DNA from: Candidatus Aminicenantota bacterium
GTDB lineage: Bacteria > Acidobacteriota > Aminicenantia > JAMOAD01
DNA length: 38,838 nt
Assembly: GCA_027067555.1 (NCBI GenBank)
Contig: JAMOVU010000088.1
Location: 1-38,838, forward strand
Reading direction: 5' to 3'
Below, piece by piece: positions 13,889-22,533 of this stretch. The notes beneath the pieces are model-generated. The model was not told where the DNA came from, did not search any database, and saw nothing but the letters and a program-made list of their open reading frames with translations. Within the stretch, counting starts at the first letter, position 1. Each line of letters opens with the position of its first letter. The translations under genes and the position numbers were made by a program.

Positions 13889-14743
13889 TTGCTGATAATT
13901 TCAGCATCAAGAAGAACGGATCTTATAGCTTATTATCCGAAGTATTTTAGTAATATTTTAAAAAAAAGAAAGGTTGAGGTTCATGGGCCATTCGGACATC
14001 GGTATAGTGTAAACCTTTCTCCGTCCGGAGTACACACAATAGTTTTGTGGTCAAAGAATTTTGGAAATTTTATAAATAATAGATTTGGTTTAAAAGACTT
14101 ATTAATGAGCTATTCTCAAATATACCTCCACTTTACTATAACAGGTCTCGGTGGGACTGAGATGGAGCCTATTATTCCCGAACCTCAAAAAGCCCTTGAA
14201 CAATTAAAAGAACTTGTAAAAATAGTGGGCGATGAAAGAATAGCTATAAGATTTGATCCCATTATCTTTTACAAATATGAAGGAAGGCTTAAAACAAACT
14301 ATGATTTTTTTCCTATTCTAATAAAGGAAATTTCAAAATACAGGTTAAAAAAACTCATATTTAGTTTTGTTCAATACTACCCAACAGTAATAAAAAGATT
14401 TAAAAAAGTGGGGATTGAATACATTGATCCGCCAAAGGAGGAAAAATTAAAATTAGCTTCTGATATGGCAAAAGAAATAAGGGAAACAGATATTAAATTG
14501 TACGCATGTTCTCAAGAATTTCTTACCAAAATTAAAGGAATAGAAAAATCAAGATGTATTGATGCCGAATACTTATCAAATATTCATCCTCTCGGATGGA
14601 AGATTAAATACAAAAAAGACAGGGGACAGAGGAAAGAGTGCGGATGTTCAGAATCAAAAGATATAGGCAACTATGGAATGAGCTGCCCTGCCCCATGTCT
14701 TTACTGCTATGCAAATAAAAAGATAAATGTGAGGATAAAATGA
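13889..14743 (+). CDS. DUF1848 protein with C-terminal radical-SAM-like cysteine cluster
   Basis: 284 residues. The N-terminus LIISASRRTDLIAYY and the internal LWSKNF motif fit the DUF1848 family. The C-terminus has C251-x-C253 and C266-PAP-C270-LY-C273-YAN, a CxxxCxxC arrangement like the [4Fe-4S] loop of radical SAM enzymes, but at the wrong end of the protein; the family is described that way and its reaction is unknown. The start is unusual: an in-frame TAA lies directly upstream of a TTG at 13889, the next codon is CTG, and no Shine-Dalgarno is present, so translation may depend on coupling to the gene ending 5 bp earlier. The next gene overlaps by ATGA. Confidence 0.85.
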   Translation: MLIISASRRTDLIAYYPKYFSNILKKRKVEVHGPFGHRYSVNLSPSGVHTIVLWSKNFGNFINNRFGLKDLLMSYSQIYLHFTITGLGGTEMEPIIPEPQKALEQLKELVKIVGDERIAIRFDPIIFYKYEGRLKTNYDFFPILIKEISKYRLKKLIFSFVQYYPTVIKRFKKVGIEYIDPPKEEKLKLASDMAKEIRETDIKLYACSQEFLTKIKGIEKSRCIDAEYLSNIHPLGWKIKYKKDRGQRKECGCSESKDIGNYGMSCPAPCLYCYANKKINVRIK

Positions 14744-14931
14744 AACTTTTTATCTGGATTATCTTAGGTGCTATTGGCACAGGTTTTATAATTTATGGGA
14801 AAAGACAACAAAATTATCTTTTTTTCCTCTCCGGAGCCTTACTTTACATCGTCCCATATTTTTTTAAGAGTATTATTTTTTTAATTTTAACAGCTATTTT
14901 AATAATCGCTCTACCTTTCTTTTTAGATTAA
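14740..14931 (+). CDS. Small two- or three-segment membrane protein
   Basis: 63 residues starting within the stop of the DUF1848 gene (ATGA overlap), so probably co-translated. It has hydrophobic segments at about 3-18, 27-41 and 44-61, a short basic loop YGKRQQN, and an aromatic YFFKS junction (GALLYIVPYFF). Small proteins with the same GF-x-YGK and L-x-x-x-PYF pattern occur in Proteobacteria, sometimes labelled amino-acid transport protein without evidence. The function is unknown. Confidence 0.7.
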   Translation: MKLFIWIILGAIGTGFIIYGKRQQNYLFFLSGALLYIVPYFFKSIIFLILTAILIIALPFFLD

Positions 14932-14957
14932 ATTTTGTTATGAGTAAGAAAACTAAT

Positions 14958-14986
14958 TTGATAAGCCTTGAAAATTAATATAGAAT
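14958..14986 (+). promoter_or_regulatory. Promoter for trmH
   Basis: TTGATA (14958-14963), 17 bp, TAGAAT (14981-14986). An AAGGAG at 14998-15003 and the ATG at 15010 follow. Confidence 0.55.
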
Positions 14987-15009
14987 TATAAAATCTCAAG
15001 GAGTAAAGG

Positions 15010-15603
15010 ATGGCTACCGAAGAGAGAATAAAAAGGATAAATGATGTTCTTAATAACAGACAGAAAGACCTTGTAGTGGTTCTTGAGAATATAAGAAACA
15101 CCCATAATGCAAATGCAATTATAAGGACCATGGATCTTATAGGGATTCAAAATCTCTATATTATTAACACTCTTCAGGAACCTTTTCCTATAAACACAGC
15201 AATTTCCACAGGAGCTGAAAAGTGGATTACCATAAAGCAATTTTTCTCCGTAAAAGAGTGCGTAAAAGAGTTAAAGAAAAATAATCTTAAAATTTTTTCA
15301 ACCCACCTTAAAGCAGAGGCAACACCAATTGATAAAGTGAACTTTTCCCAACCGGTTGCAATTGTGTTCGGAAATGAAAAAGAGGGAATCTCAGATCAAA
15401 TGTTAAAAGAGAGTGATGAGAACATATTCATACCCATGAGAGGGATGGTAAAAAGTTTTAATATATCAGTATCAGTGGGTATTATTCTCTATGAAGCAAT
15501 ATCCCAGAGAATAAGCTCAGGATATTTGGATAAAGGGAAACTTTCGGAAAGTGAAAAACAGGAGCTTTTTAATAATTGGATTTTTAATCGCCGTAATTTT
15601 TAG
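15010..15603 (+). CDS. trmH: tRNA guanosine-2'-O-methyltransferase TrmH (SPOUT family)
   Basis: 197 residues with the three SpoU/SPOUT motifs: NIRNTHNANAIIRT (27-40), FGNEKEGIS (120-128), and IPMRGMVKSFNISVSVGI (141-158), which form the knotted S-adenosylmethionine site. The length and the short N-terminal helix fit TrmH, which methylates the 2'-O of G18 in the D-loop of tRNA. The substrate assignment to G18 follows the family and is not directly visible. A separate SPOUT gene, trmJ, lies at 25589. The 3' end overlaps the next gene by 53 bp. Confidence 0.85.
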   Translation: MATEERIKRINDVLNNRQKDLVVVLENIRNTHNANAIIRTMDLIGIQNLYIINTLQEPFPINTAISTGAEKWITIKQFFSVKECVKELKKNNLKIFSTHLKAEATPIDKVNFSQPVAIVFGNEKEGISDQMLKESDENIFIPMRGMVKSFNISVSVGIILYEAISQRISSGYLDKGKLSESEKQELFNNWIFNRRNF

Positions 15604-16495
15604 CAATATATCTTTTGCTAATATTTACAGGCTAAAAATGAACTTTTATGCAAGATCATGGGGGACACTCATACTCATAATACCTTACAGAGCGTATGCT
15701 GAGGTGGGAGCTGATCTTTATCTAAAAGAGACAGAAGAAAATGGAAACTTTCACTATTCTTTTTCAGATATAGCTTCTCCCGTTTACTATGTACAAACTA
15801 TTGATTTTATCCCCAAGGAAATTCACGCAAGGGTGGGAGCAAAAAGCATAGAAGAGGGTGTCAGATTTGGCAATGAAAAACTTAATCAAATATGTACAAC
15901 GGATCCTATCTTCTGTGAAAATATTCCCAAATCCAGGAAAAAAGCTTTACCCTTTTTATTCAAAAGTTTTGATAAAAATAATTTTGAATTTATAAGGCTT
16001 AAAAAAGGGAAAATACCAAAAGAAAGTATAAAAAACAGAATAGAGCTTTATTATGCCTGGCCAGCTACTTCAAAATTTGGTATTCCTTCCTATGATATGT
16101 TAAAAGCTTCCTTATGTTTCTTTAGCATAAGGTTCAGAGAATATGAAAACTCGGGAAAATCAAATTACCGGGTTATGAACATAAATCTTAATGAGTGCCT
16201 TAACAGTGTTCTATACTATGCAGTACCAGCTGTCAAAAGATTTGTCCATTTAAGACAAAAGCGATTATTTCATATGTACTTTACAAGAGAAAGAAAAAAT
16301 GGAAATATATTTTTAAAGGGGGAAGCATATCCGAATGTAAAAGTGTGGGGGAAATATAAGATAAGATATTTTAAGAGAGAGATAATACTCGAGGATGGTT
16401 CTGAAAAATTCCTTTCTGATAAAATTGAATTAAAAGTTACGGATGACAATGGGAAAGGTGGAAAGGGTATTATAGAATTTTACAAAGTAAAGTAA
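15551..16495 (+). CDS. Secreted protein of unknown function
   Basis: 314 residues from a GTG at 15551 that lies inside trmH in another frame. The choice is supported by the resulting signal peptide (positive KNR, hydrophobic 6-18, cleavage after SFA at 23). The mature part is basic and rich in tyrosine and phenylalanine, with repeated short beta-like stretches and a few cysteines. It resembles proteins of the envelope, possibly DUF3108-like, but I cannot place it. It begins inside trmH, so co-transcription and coupling are likely; the long overlap is odd. It ends 80 bp before the tricorn gene. Confidence 0.6.
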   Translation: MKNRSFLIIGFLIAVIFSNISFANIYRLKMNFYARSWGTLILIIPYRAYAEVGADLYLKETEENGNFHYSFSDIASPVYYVQTIDFIPKEIHARVGAKSIEEGVRFGNEKLNQICTTDPIFCENIPKSRKKALPFLFKSFDKNNFEFIRLKKGKIPKESIKNRIELYYAWPATSKFGIPSYDMLKASLCFFSIRFREYENSGKSNYRVMNINLNECLNSVLYYAVPAVKRFVHLRQKRLFHMYFTRERKNGNIFLKGEAYPNVKVWGKYKIRYFKREIILEDGSEKFLSDKIELKVTDDNGKGGKGIIEFYKVK

Positions 16496-16575
16496 ATACC
16501 CTGCAACAATCTCCCTTTCATTTCGTTTAAAATTGTATTATGATTTTATAAGAGACTTTATAAAAAGGAGTTTTT

Positions 16576-19500
16576 ATGAGAAAAAAACTTTTTATTCTTA
16601 TCCTTGTGTTCGGTTTAATTTCCTTTGGTTTTGCTCTGAAGGATTCACGTCTTTTAAGATTCCCCGATATCAATGGGAATCAAATTGCGTTTGTGTATGC
16701 GGGAGACATATGGACAGTATCCGCAAATGGTGGAGATGCAAAGAGGCTCACCTCTCACATCGGTCTGGAACTATTTCCGAAAATTTCACCCGATGGAAAG
16801 TGGATAGCATTTTCAGCAGAATATTCAGGCTCAAGACAGGTTTACATTATGCCATCAGAAGGTGGAGTTCCCAAACAGCTTACCTATTACAATGATGTCG
16901 GAGAGATGCCTCCGAGAGGAGGATGGGATTATGCTGTTCTGGATTGGACTCCCGACAGTAAAAAGATTCTGGTAAGAGCCAACAGAACACCTTATGGAAA
17001 GAGAATGGGAAAATATTACCTGGTTCCCATTGACGGAGGGCTTGAGACTCCCCTTGAAATTCCGGAAGCAGGTTTCGGAAAATTTTCTCCGGATGCAACA
17101 AAAATAGTTTACACTCCCATATCAAGGGAATTCAGAACATGGAAGAGAACAAAGGGAGGAAGAGCTCAGGATGTATGGATTTATGATCTTGTAAAACACA
17201 GCTCAAAAAGGCTCACAAAATTTCCCGGAACCGACCAGCATCCTATCTGGTATAAAGATAAAATATACTTTGTATCTGACAGAGGACCAAATGCAAGATT
17301 GAATTTTTATTCTTATGATTTAAAAACAGGAAAAATAACTCAAATTACCCATCACAAAGAGTATGATGTGCTCTGGCCATCGGGTAGAAATGGAGTTGTC
17401 GTGTATGAAAACGGAGGATACATATACAAACTTAATCTTGATACGGGGAAAACACAAAAACTTACTGTGAATATTGAGTTTGATAATCCGAACAGACTTC
17501 CCTATTTTAAAAATGTGGTTAAATACATTTCAAGATTTGGCTATGATATCTCACCTTCCGGCAAAAGAGCTGTATTTGATGCAAGAGGGGATATTTTCAC
17601 TGTTCCTGCCAAAAAGGGAATAACATACAATCTTACAGAATCTCAGGGAGTAAAAGATTCATATCCCGCATGGTCTCCCGATGGAAAATGGATTCTCTAT
17701 TATTCTGATAGAACCGATGAGTATGAAATCTATCTTACTGACCCAAAAGGTAAAAAGACAATCCAGCTTACGAAAAACAGCCATACATGGAGATTTCCTG
17801 CTGTATGGTCACCTGACAGTAAAAAGATTCTTTTTTCCGATAAAAACCAGCTTTTGCAAATCCTTGATATAAAAACAAAAAAAATCACAGTGGTTGATAA
17901 AGCAAGACTGTTTGATATAACAGACTACGACTGGTCACCTGATTCACAATGGGTTATTTACACAAAGGATGCTTCAAACGGACTTGATGCAATCTGGGTG
18001 TACTCCTTAAAAGATAAGAAAAAATATCAGCTTACGGATAATGAATTTAATAATTTTGGCGGTGTATTCTCAAAGGATGGAAAATATATCTACTTTCTTT
18101 CTATGAGAACATTCAATATGAATTTCTCAAGCTATGAGTTTGATTTTGTTTACAATAAAGCCACGAAGATTTATGCAATGGCATTAACAAAGGATGCACC
18201 AAAGCTTTTTAAAGATGAAAATGATGAAGAACCTATAAAAACCGAAGAACCCAAAGTTAAGTCAAAAAAGAAGAAAAGTTCCAAAAAGGAAGCTAAAAAA
18301 CAGGTTATTGTAAAAATTGACTTTAAAGGAATTAATGACCGAGTTGTCGCCTTTCCTATAAAAGCCGGCGATTACAGAGGGATAGCTACAATAGAGGGAG
18401 GAATTCTCTACTATAAGGACAGAGGACTTTACAAGTTTGACATCAAAAAGAAAAAGAGTGAGTTAATAATCAAAGGAGTCTCAGGTATTAAAATTTCAGC
18501 AAACGGTAAAAAACTTCTTTACAGATCTGGAATAAAATACGGAATCATTCCAATCTCACCAAAGCACAAAGTGGGAGACGGACTTTTAAATATGAAAGAT
18601 GTTACAATGAAAATTGACCCTGTCAAAGAATGGAATGAAATTTACAGAGACGGATGGCGCCTTTACAGAGATTGGTTCTATGTTAAAAATATGCACGGAG
18701 TTGATTGGAAGGGAATGTATGAAAAGTACAAAAAGCTCCTGCCATACCTTGGACACAGAGCTGATCTTGATTACATTTTCGGAGAGCTAATAGGTGAACT
18801 TAATGTTGGACACTGCTATGTGCACTGGGGAGATTTCCCGAGAGTAAAGAGAGTGGATACGGGACTCATAGGTGCCGAGCTTGTGGCAGATAAAAAAGCC
18901 GGAAGGTATAAAATCGCAAAAATTTTTAAAGGTGAGAACTGGAAAGAAGCTACAAGATCACCATTAACTGAACAGGGGATAAATGTTAAAGAGGGAGATT
19001 ATATAATCAAGATAAACAATCATGAGGTAACTCTAAAAGATAACCCTTACAAATTTCTTGAAAATACTGTGGGAAAACTAATTCCGATAACTGTAAATTC
19101 AAAACCGACAGTAGAGGGAGCAAAAACTTATTTAATCAGACCCATAAAAAGCGAACTTGCTTTAAGACATCTTGATTGGGTAAATTCAAGAAAAGCACTT
19201 GTTGAAAAACTTTCGGGAGGAAGAATTGGATATGTATATGTTCCTGATACTGCTGTTGCAGGAAACAGAGAGCTTTTCAAAGGATTTTATGCAAACAGAG
19301 ATAAAGAAGCCCTTATTGTTGATGAAAGATACAATGGAGGAGGATGGAGCCCCGGTAAGATGATAGAGCTTCTTTCAAGAAAGAGAGTGAGCTATTGGAG
19401 AAGAAGAGGGCTTGAATTGAGACCCGAACCATTTTATGCAATCGATGGTCCTAAAGTTATGCTTATAAATCATTACTCCAGCTCAGGTGGAGACAATTTC

Positions 19501-19848
19501 CCTTATTGGTTTAGAAAGGCAAAATTAGGAATCATTATAGGTACAAGATCATGGGGAGGACTTGTCGGATACGGATGGAGCCCTTCACTTGCAGACGGAG
19601 GAAGTTTTGCCATACCTTCATCGGGAATTGTCGGAACAAATGGAAAATACATAGTGGAAGGAGTCGGAATTTATCCTGACATTGAGGTTGAGGACAGACC
19701 CGAACTTGTTGCTAAAGGACATGACCCATCTCTTGAAAGAGCTATTAAATATCTTTTGGAGCAGTTGAAAAAACATCCTCCGAAAAAAACTCCGAAAAAT
19801 CCGCCTGATCCCGACAGATCAAAATGGTATGAAGGAGAAATCAAGTAA
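16576..19848 (+). CDS. tri: Tricorn-type S41 protease, secreted
   Basis: 1090 residues, ATG at 16576 with AAAGGAG upstream, signal peptide 1-20. N-terminal half: two beta-propeller regions with repeated FSPDGKWIA/WSPDSKKIL blades (about 30-310 and 315-540), then a Lys/Glu-rich linker (553-577). The C-terminal half carries a helical cap, a PDZ-like domain (about 775-850) and an S41 protease core. Active-site residues at family positions: H746 in NVGHCYV, the nucleophile within the HYSSSGGD stretch (966-973), and E1028 in VEGVG. Position 745, a serine in the archaeal enzyme, is glycine here. Tricorn trims peptides into small fragments; a secreted form suits extracellular or periplasmic peptide use. 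It ends in a strong terminator. Confidence 0.9.
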   Translation: MRKKLFILILVFGLISFGFALKDSRLLRFPDINGNQIAFVYAGDIWTVSANGGDAKRLTSHIGLELFPKISPDGKWIAFSAEYSGSRQVYIMPSEGGVPKQLTYYNDVGEMPPRGGWDYAVLDWTPDSKKILVRANRTPYGKRMGKYYLVPIDGGLETPLEIPEAGFGKFSPDATKIVYTPISREFRTWKRTKGGRAQDVWIYDLVKHSSKRLTKFPGTDQHPIWYKDKIYFVSDRGPNARLNFYSYDLKTGKITQITHHKEYDVLWPSGRNGVVVYENGGYIYKLNLDTGKTQKLTVNIEFDNPNRLPYFKNVVKYISRFGYDISPSGKRAVFDARGDIFTVPAKKGITYNLTESQGVKDSYPAWSPDGKWILYYSDRTDEYEIYLTDPKGKKTIQLTKNSHTWRFPAVWSPDSKKILFSDKNQLLQILDIKTKKITVVDKARLFDITDYDWSPDSQWVIYTKDASNGLDAIWVYSLKDKKKYQLTDNEFNNFGGVFSKDGKYIYFLSMRTFNMNFSSYEFDFVYNKATKIYAMALTKDAPKLFKDENDEEPIKTEEPKVKSKKKKSSKKEAKKQVIVKIDFKGINDRVVAFPIKAGDYRGIATIEGGILYYKDRGLYKFDIKKKKSELIIKGVSGIKISANGKKLLYRSGIKYGIIPISPKHKVGDGLLNMKDVTMKIDPVKEWNEIYRDGWRLYRDWFYVKNMHGVDWKGMYEKYKKLLPYLGHRADLDYIFGELIGELNVGHCYVHWGDFPRVKRVDTGLIGAELVADKKAGRYKIAKIFKGENWKEATRSPLTEQGINVKEGDYIIKINNHEVTLKDNPYKFLENTVGKLIPITVNSKPTVEGAKTYLIRPIKSELALRHLDWVNSRKALVEKLSGGRIGYVYVPDTAVAGNRELFKGFYANRDKEALIVDERYNGGGWSPGKMIELLSRKRVSYWRRRGLELRPEPFYAIDGPKVMLINHYSSSGGDNFPYWFRKAKLGIIIGTRSWGGLVGYGWSPSLADGGSFAIPSSGIVGTNGKYIVEGVGIYPDIEVEDRPELVAKGHDPSLERAIKYLLEQLKKHPPKKTPKNPPDPDRSKWYEGEIK

Positions 19849-19864
19849 AATTGCTTTTTAATAG

Positions 19865-19897
19865 GAAGCCGACCGTTTTTGAGAAACGGTCGGCTTC
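19865..19897 (+). terminator. Intrinsic terminator after the tricorn gene
   Basis: A perfect 14-bp stem (GAAGCCGACCGTTT against AAACGGTCGGCTTC) with a 5-nt loop TTGAG, far more GC-rich than its surroundings, followed by ATTGTTTTCATT. It lies 16 bp past the stop codon. The U-tract is only moderate. Confidence 0.85.
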
Positions 19898-19937
19898 ATT
19901 GTTTTCATTAGATCCTCATATACTAATTATTCAAAAA

Positions 19938-19966
19938 TTGATAATAATCTCAAATAGTGCTAAAAT
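19938..19966 (+). promoter_or_regulatory. Promoter of the phospholipid/msbA operon
   Basis: TTGATA (19938-19943), 17 bp, TAAAAT (19961-19966). It is the only clear promoter found for the eight overlapping genes 20006-26341. Confidence 0.65.
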
Positions 19967-20005
19967 ACCGTATGAATTCTTTTTTTAAAATTTTCAGGAG
20001 GGCCA

Positions 20006-20233
20006 ATGAAAGATTCAGAAATCAAAAAAATTTTAGTGGAAAATGACGAGGAATTTAAAAAAATTTATGAAGAGCATCAAAATTATGAAAATCAACTTAA
20101 AGATTTTCAGGATAAGCATTTTCTTACCTCAGAAGAAGAGTTAGAAGTAAAAAAAATAAAAAAGAAGAAACTTTTTCTTAAAGATAAAATGCAACAAATA
20201 ATAAACGAATATAGAAAAGAGAGTAAGAATTGA
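20006..20233 (+). CDS. YdcH/DUF465-type small coiled-coil protein
   Basis: 75 residues starting after an AGGAGG site. Pattern: EEHQNYENQLKDFQDKHFLTSEEELEVKKIKKKKLFLKDKMQQII, two amphipathic helices separated by a TSEEE turn, as in DUF465 (YdcH) proteins. The function of the family is unknown. It is the first gene of the operon; its stop overlaps the TTG start of psd by TTGA. Confidence 0.8.
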   Translation: MKDSEIKKILVENDEEFKKIYEEHQNYENQLKDFQDKHFLTSEEELEVKKIKKKKLFLKDKMQQIINEYRKESKN

Positions 20234-20832
20234 TAGCAAAGGATGGCCTTATTTTCATAATCCCAGCCTTTTTTTTTACTGCACTTTTTTGGTATTTCCG
20301 TCTCTATATTCCATTTGCATTTTTTCTTCTTTTAACAATTGCATTCCTATTTTTTTTCAGAAATCCACCGAGGAAAATACCGGAATTAAAACCGGGGGAA
20401 GTTTTATCACCTGCGGATGGAAAGGTAATTGAAATTGTAAACACTGAACATGGAAAAAGACTCAGTATATTTTTAGCTCTTTATAATGTTCATGTTTTCA
20501 GAGCCCCGATAGGAGGAAAGTTAAATACTGTAAAACTCATAAAAGGCAAATTTCATCCTGCATACAAATTGGAAGCATCAACAGAGAATGAAAGGGTGAA
20601 GATGGTAATTGAGGGAGAAAACAGAATGGAATTTGATGTGATTGCAGGAGTTGCTGCAAGAAGAATAAAGCCCTGGAAAAAAGAGGGAGATAAAGTTAAA
20701 GCGGGAGAGCTCCTGGGAATAGTTATGTTTGGTTCAAGAACGGATATCTATATTCCCGAAAACTTTGAACTTTATGTAAAAGCGGGAGATAAAGTCAAAG
20801 GAGGCTTAAGTAAAATAGGGAGGTTTAAATGA
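20230..20832 (+). CDS. psd: Phosphatidylserine decarboxylase proenzyme, short archaeal-type
   Basis: 200 residues from a TTG start overlapping the previous stop. Two hydrophobic N-terminal segments (about 7-40) are followed by SPADGKV (the family's N-terminal signature), HVFRAPI, and F-G168-S169-R, the Gly-Ser bond that cleaves itself to form the pyruvoyl group. This short form differs from the LGST type of E. coli. The enzyme decarboxylates phosphatidylserine to phosphatidylethanolamine at the membrane. It is paired with pssA, the previous step, whose start overlaps its stop (ATGA). Confidence 0.93.
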   Translation: MIAKDGLIFIIPAFFFTALFWYFRLYIPFAFFLLLTIAFLFFFRNPPRKIPELKPGEVLSPADGKVIEIVNTEHGKRLSIFLALYNVHVFRAPIGGKLNTVKLIKGKFHPAYKLEASTENERVKMVIEGENRMEFDVIAGVAARRIKPWKKEGDKVKAGELLGIVMFGSRTDIYIPENFELYVKAGDKVKGGLSKIGRFK

Positions 20833-21596
20833 AAAAAGAAAAGACAGTAAAAAAAAGAAGAAAAAGGATTAAGATAGAATTTTATTTTCTTCCTTCACTT
20901 GTTACTGCAGGAAATGCGGTATTTGGGTTTTTAAGTATTGTTTACACTTTAAAGGAAAAATATTATTTTGCCGCTCTTTTCATATTCTTTGCGGCTCTCT
21001 TTGATTTTTTTGACGGTAGAATAGCAAGAGCCTTGAAAGTATCTTCAGAGTTCGGTACAGAGCTTGATTCCCTTGCTGATACAATTTCTTTTGGAGTTGC
21101 TCCTGCCCTACTTATATATTCATGGGGATTAAGAGAATTGGAACCATTTTCAATAGTGATTGCATCCATTTTTGTTTTAGGGGGGATTATAAGACTTGCA
21201 AGATTTAATGTTATTCACCTCAATAACCCCGAAAGCAATAGTACATATTCAGGTCTTCCGATTCCAATGGCAGCATCAGCACTTTACTCTTTTGTTCTTA
21301 TTCACCCTACTCCAATAAACTCAAAAGCATTCACTCTATTTTTGGGTTTTTGGGTAATTCTTTTTGCTTATTTTATGACTTCAAAGATAAAATTCAGAAG
21401 TTTTAAAGACATAGGGATGAAAACAAAAAACATATTTCCTCTTCTTTTTTCATCCATAGTAATTTTAGGACTTGTTTATTATACAGGTTATACAATTGCG
21501 ATAGTTTTATATCTATATTTAGGATATAATCTTTCAAGACTAATTTTTAAAAGGAAGAAAGCGGCACAATATGAGCTTAAAACAAAAGAAAATTAA
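20829..21596 (+). CDS. pssA: CDP-diacylglycerol--serine O-phosphatidyltransferase
   Basis: 255 residues with about six to eight membrane segments and the CDP-alcohol phosphotransferase motif D-x2-DG-x2-AR-x8-G-x3-D-x3-D seen exactly in DFFDGRIAR, then GTELDSLAD. The enzyme transfers a phosphatidyl group from CDP-diacylglycerol to serine and releases CMP. The product is the substrate of the Psd encoded just upstream. The basic N-terminus (KKRRKRIKIE) precedes the first helix. The start overlaps psd by 4 bp and the 3' end overlaps the next gene by 26 bp. Confidence 0.93.
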   Translation: MKKEKTVKKRRKRIKIEFYFLPSLVTAGNAVFGFLSIVYTLKEKYYFAALFIFFAALFDFFDGRIARALKVSSEFGTELDSLADTISFGVAPALLIYSWGLRELEPFSIVIASIFVLGGIIRLARFNVIHLNNPESNSTYSGLPIPMAASALYSFVLIHPTPINSKAFTLFLGFWVILFAYFMTSKIKFRSFKDIGMKTKNIFPLLFSSIVILGLVYYTGYTIAIVLYLYLGYNLSRLIFKRKKAAQYELKTKEN

Positions 21597-22530
21597 GGTT
21601 GGAGTATTAGGTTATACATCAGAACTTTCAAAAGAGTTGAAGTCTTTCATTGAAGAAGAAGGTCTTTTTGAAGAGTTAAGGTTTAATTTTTATGATCTAA
21701 ATGCAAAGGATGATTACTCTATATTGGGAGATTTCAGAGATGAAAGTATTGTGGTCAAGTACCCTAAGATTGATGAATTAAAAACAAATGATATTTTAAT
21801 ACTTACTTCAAATTTGCCTCAAAATGAAGATATAGTAAAACTTTACAAGGATGGGATAGTAATAGACATAGCAGATTCCCTTGACGAATATTCATTACTT
21901 TACAGTGGTGAAGAAAAAGATACCTTGAAAAATTCAAGAATAATAAAATTACCACAACCAGCTTCATTTATTTTATACAAAATACTAACCCCCATAAAAA
22001 AGAGCTTTGGCCTTGAATGGGCCCTTTCAAATGTGTTTTTCCCCGCTTCATCAAAAGAAGGAGGTATAGATAATTTTTTGGATCAAATTCTAAATTCTCT
22101 CAACATGAAACCAATAAACAAAGAGGTTTTTAATGAACAAATAGCCTTCAGCTTTGCCCCGATAGAGGAAGAAGTTGAAAGGAAAATAGAGGAAGAAACA
22201 AGAAAACTTTTGGGGATGAGAGAAGTTGGAGTTGAATCCTTTTTCGCCTCTGTTTTTCACTCATTCTCTTTCTTCATACACTTTAAAACATTAAAACCAA
22301 TTGAAGAGGATATTTTCAAATACAGTTTTGAAGTTGAAAATTTCTTTAGATTTTCAAGAAAAAGACTCACCTCCCCTATTGAAGCAGCAGGCAACAATAA
22401 AATAGAGCTCTCATTCTTAAGAAAGGTAAAAGACATGGAAAATACCTATTTTTTTAATGCATCTGCTGATAATTTCAAAGCCGGGATAATTCTGAGCGTA
22501 GTGGAAATTTTAAAAAAACTTACGGAGTAG
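21571..22530 (+). CDS. Aspartate-semialdehyde dehydrogenase-like protein lacking the catalytic cysteine
   Basis: 319 residues. Fold landmarks of the ASADH family are visible: GVLGYTSELSKEL at the NAD(P)-binding start, DILILTSN and DGIVIDIADS in the Rossmann domain, EEETRKLLG in the second domain, and ADNFKAGIILSVVEIL matching the family C-terminal helix. Where ASADH has the nucleophile in NPNCSTI, this protein reads PQPASFI with alanine at 131. The glycine-rich loop GATG is GYTS. It is therefore probably a non-catalytic homologue, like the USG-1 type proteins of gammaproteobacteria. Its place between pssA and msbA, with a 26-bp overlap, is odd for lysine/threonine metabolism and suggests an envelope role; that is inference. 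Confidence 0.8.
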   Translation: MSLKQKKIKVGVLGYTSELSKELKSFIEEEGLFEELRFNFYDLNAKDDYSILGDFRDESIVVKYPKIDELKTNDILILTSNLPQNEDIVKLYKDGIVIDIADSLDEYSLLYSGEEKDTLKNSRIIKLPQPASFILYKILTPIKKSFGLEWALSNVFFPASSKEGGIDNFLDQILNSLNMKPINKEVFNEQIAFSFAPIEEEVERKIEEETRKLLGMREVGVESFFASVFHSFSFFIHFKTLKPIEEDIFKYSFEVENFFRFSRKRLTSPIEAAGNNKIELSFLRKVKDMENTYFFNASADNFKAGIILSVVEILKKLTE

Positions 22531-22533
22531 AGC

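Noticed and set aside
16533-16895. 120-codon frame at the start of the tricorn gene
   Set aside because: It is an out-of-frame shadow; the tricorn frame has the ribosome site, the signal peptide and propeller repeats.
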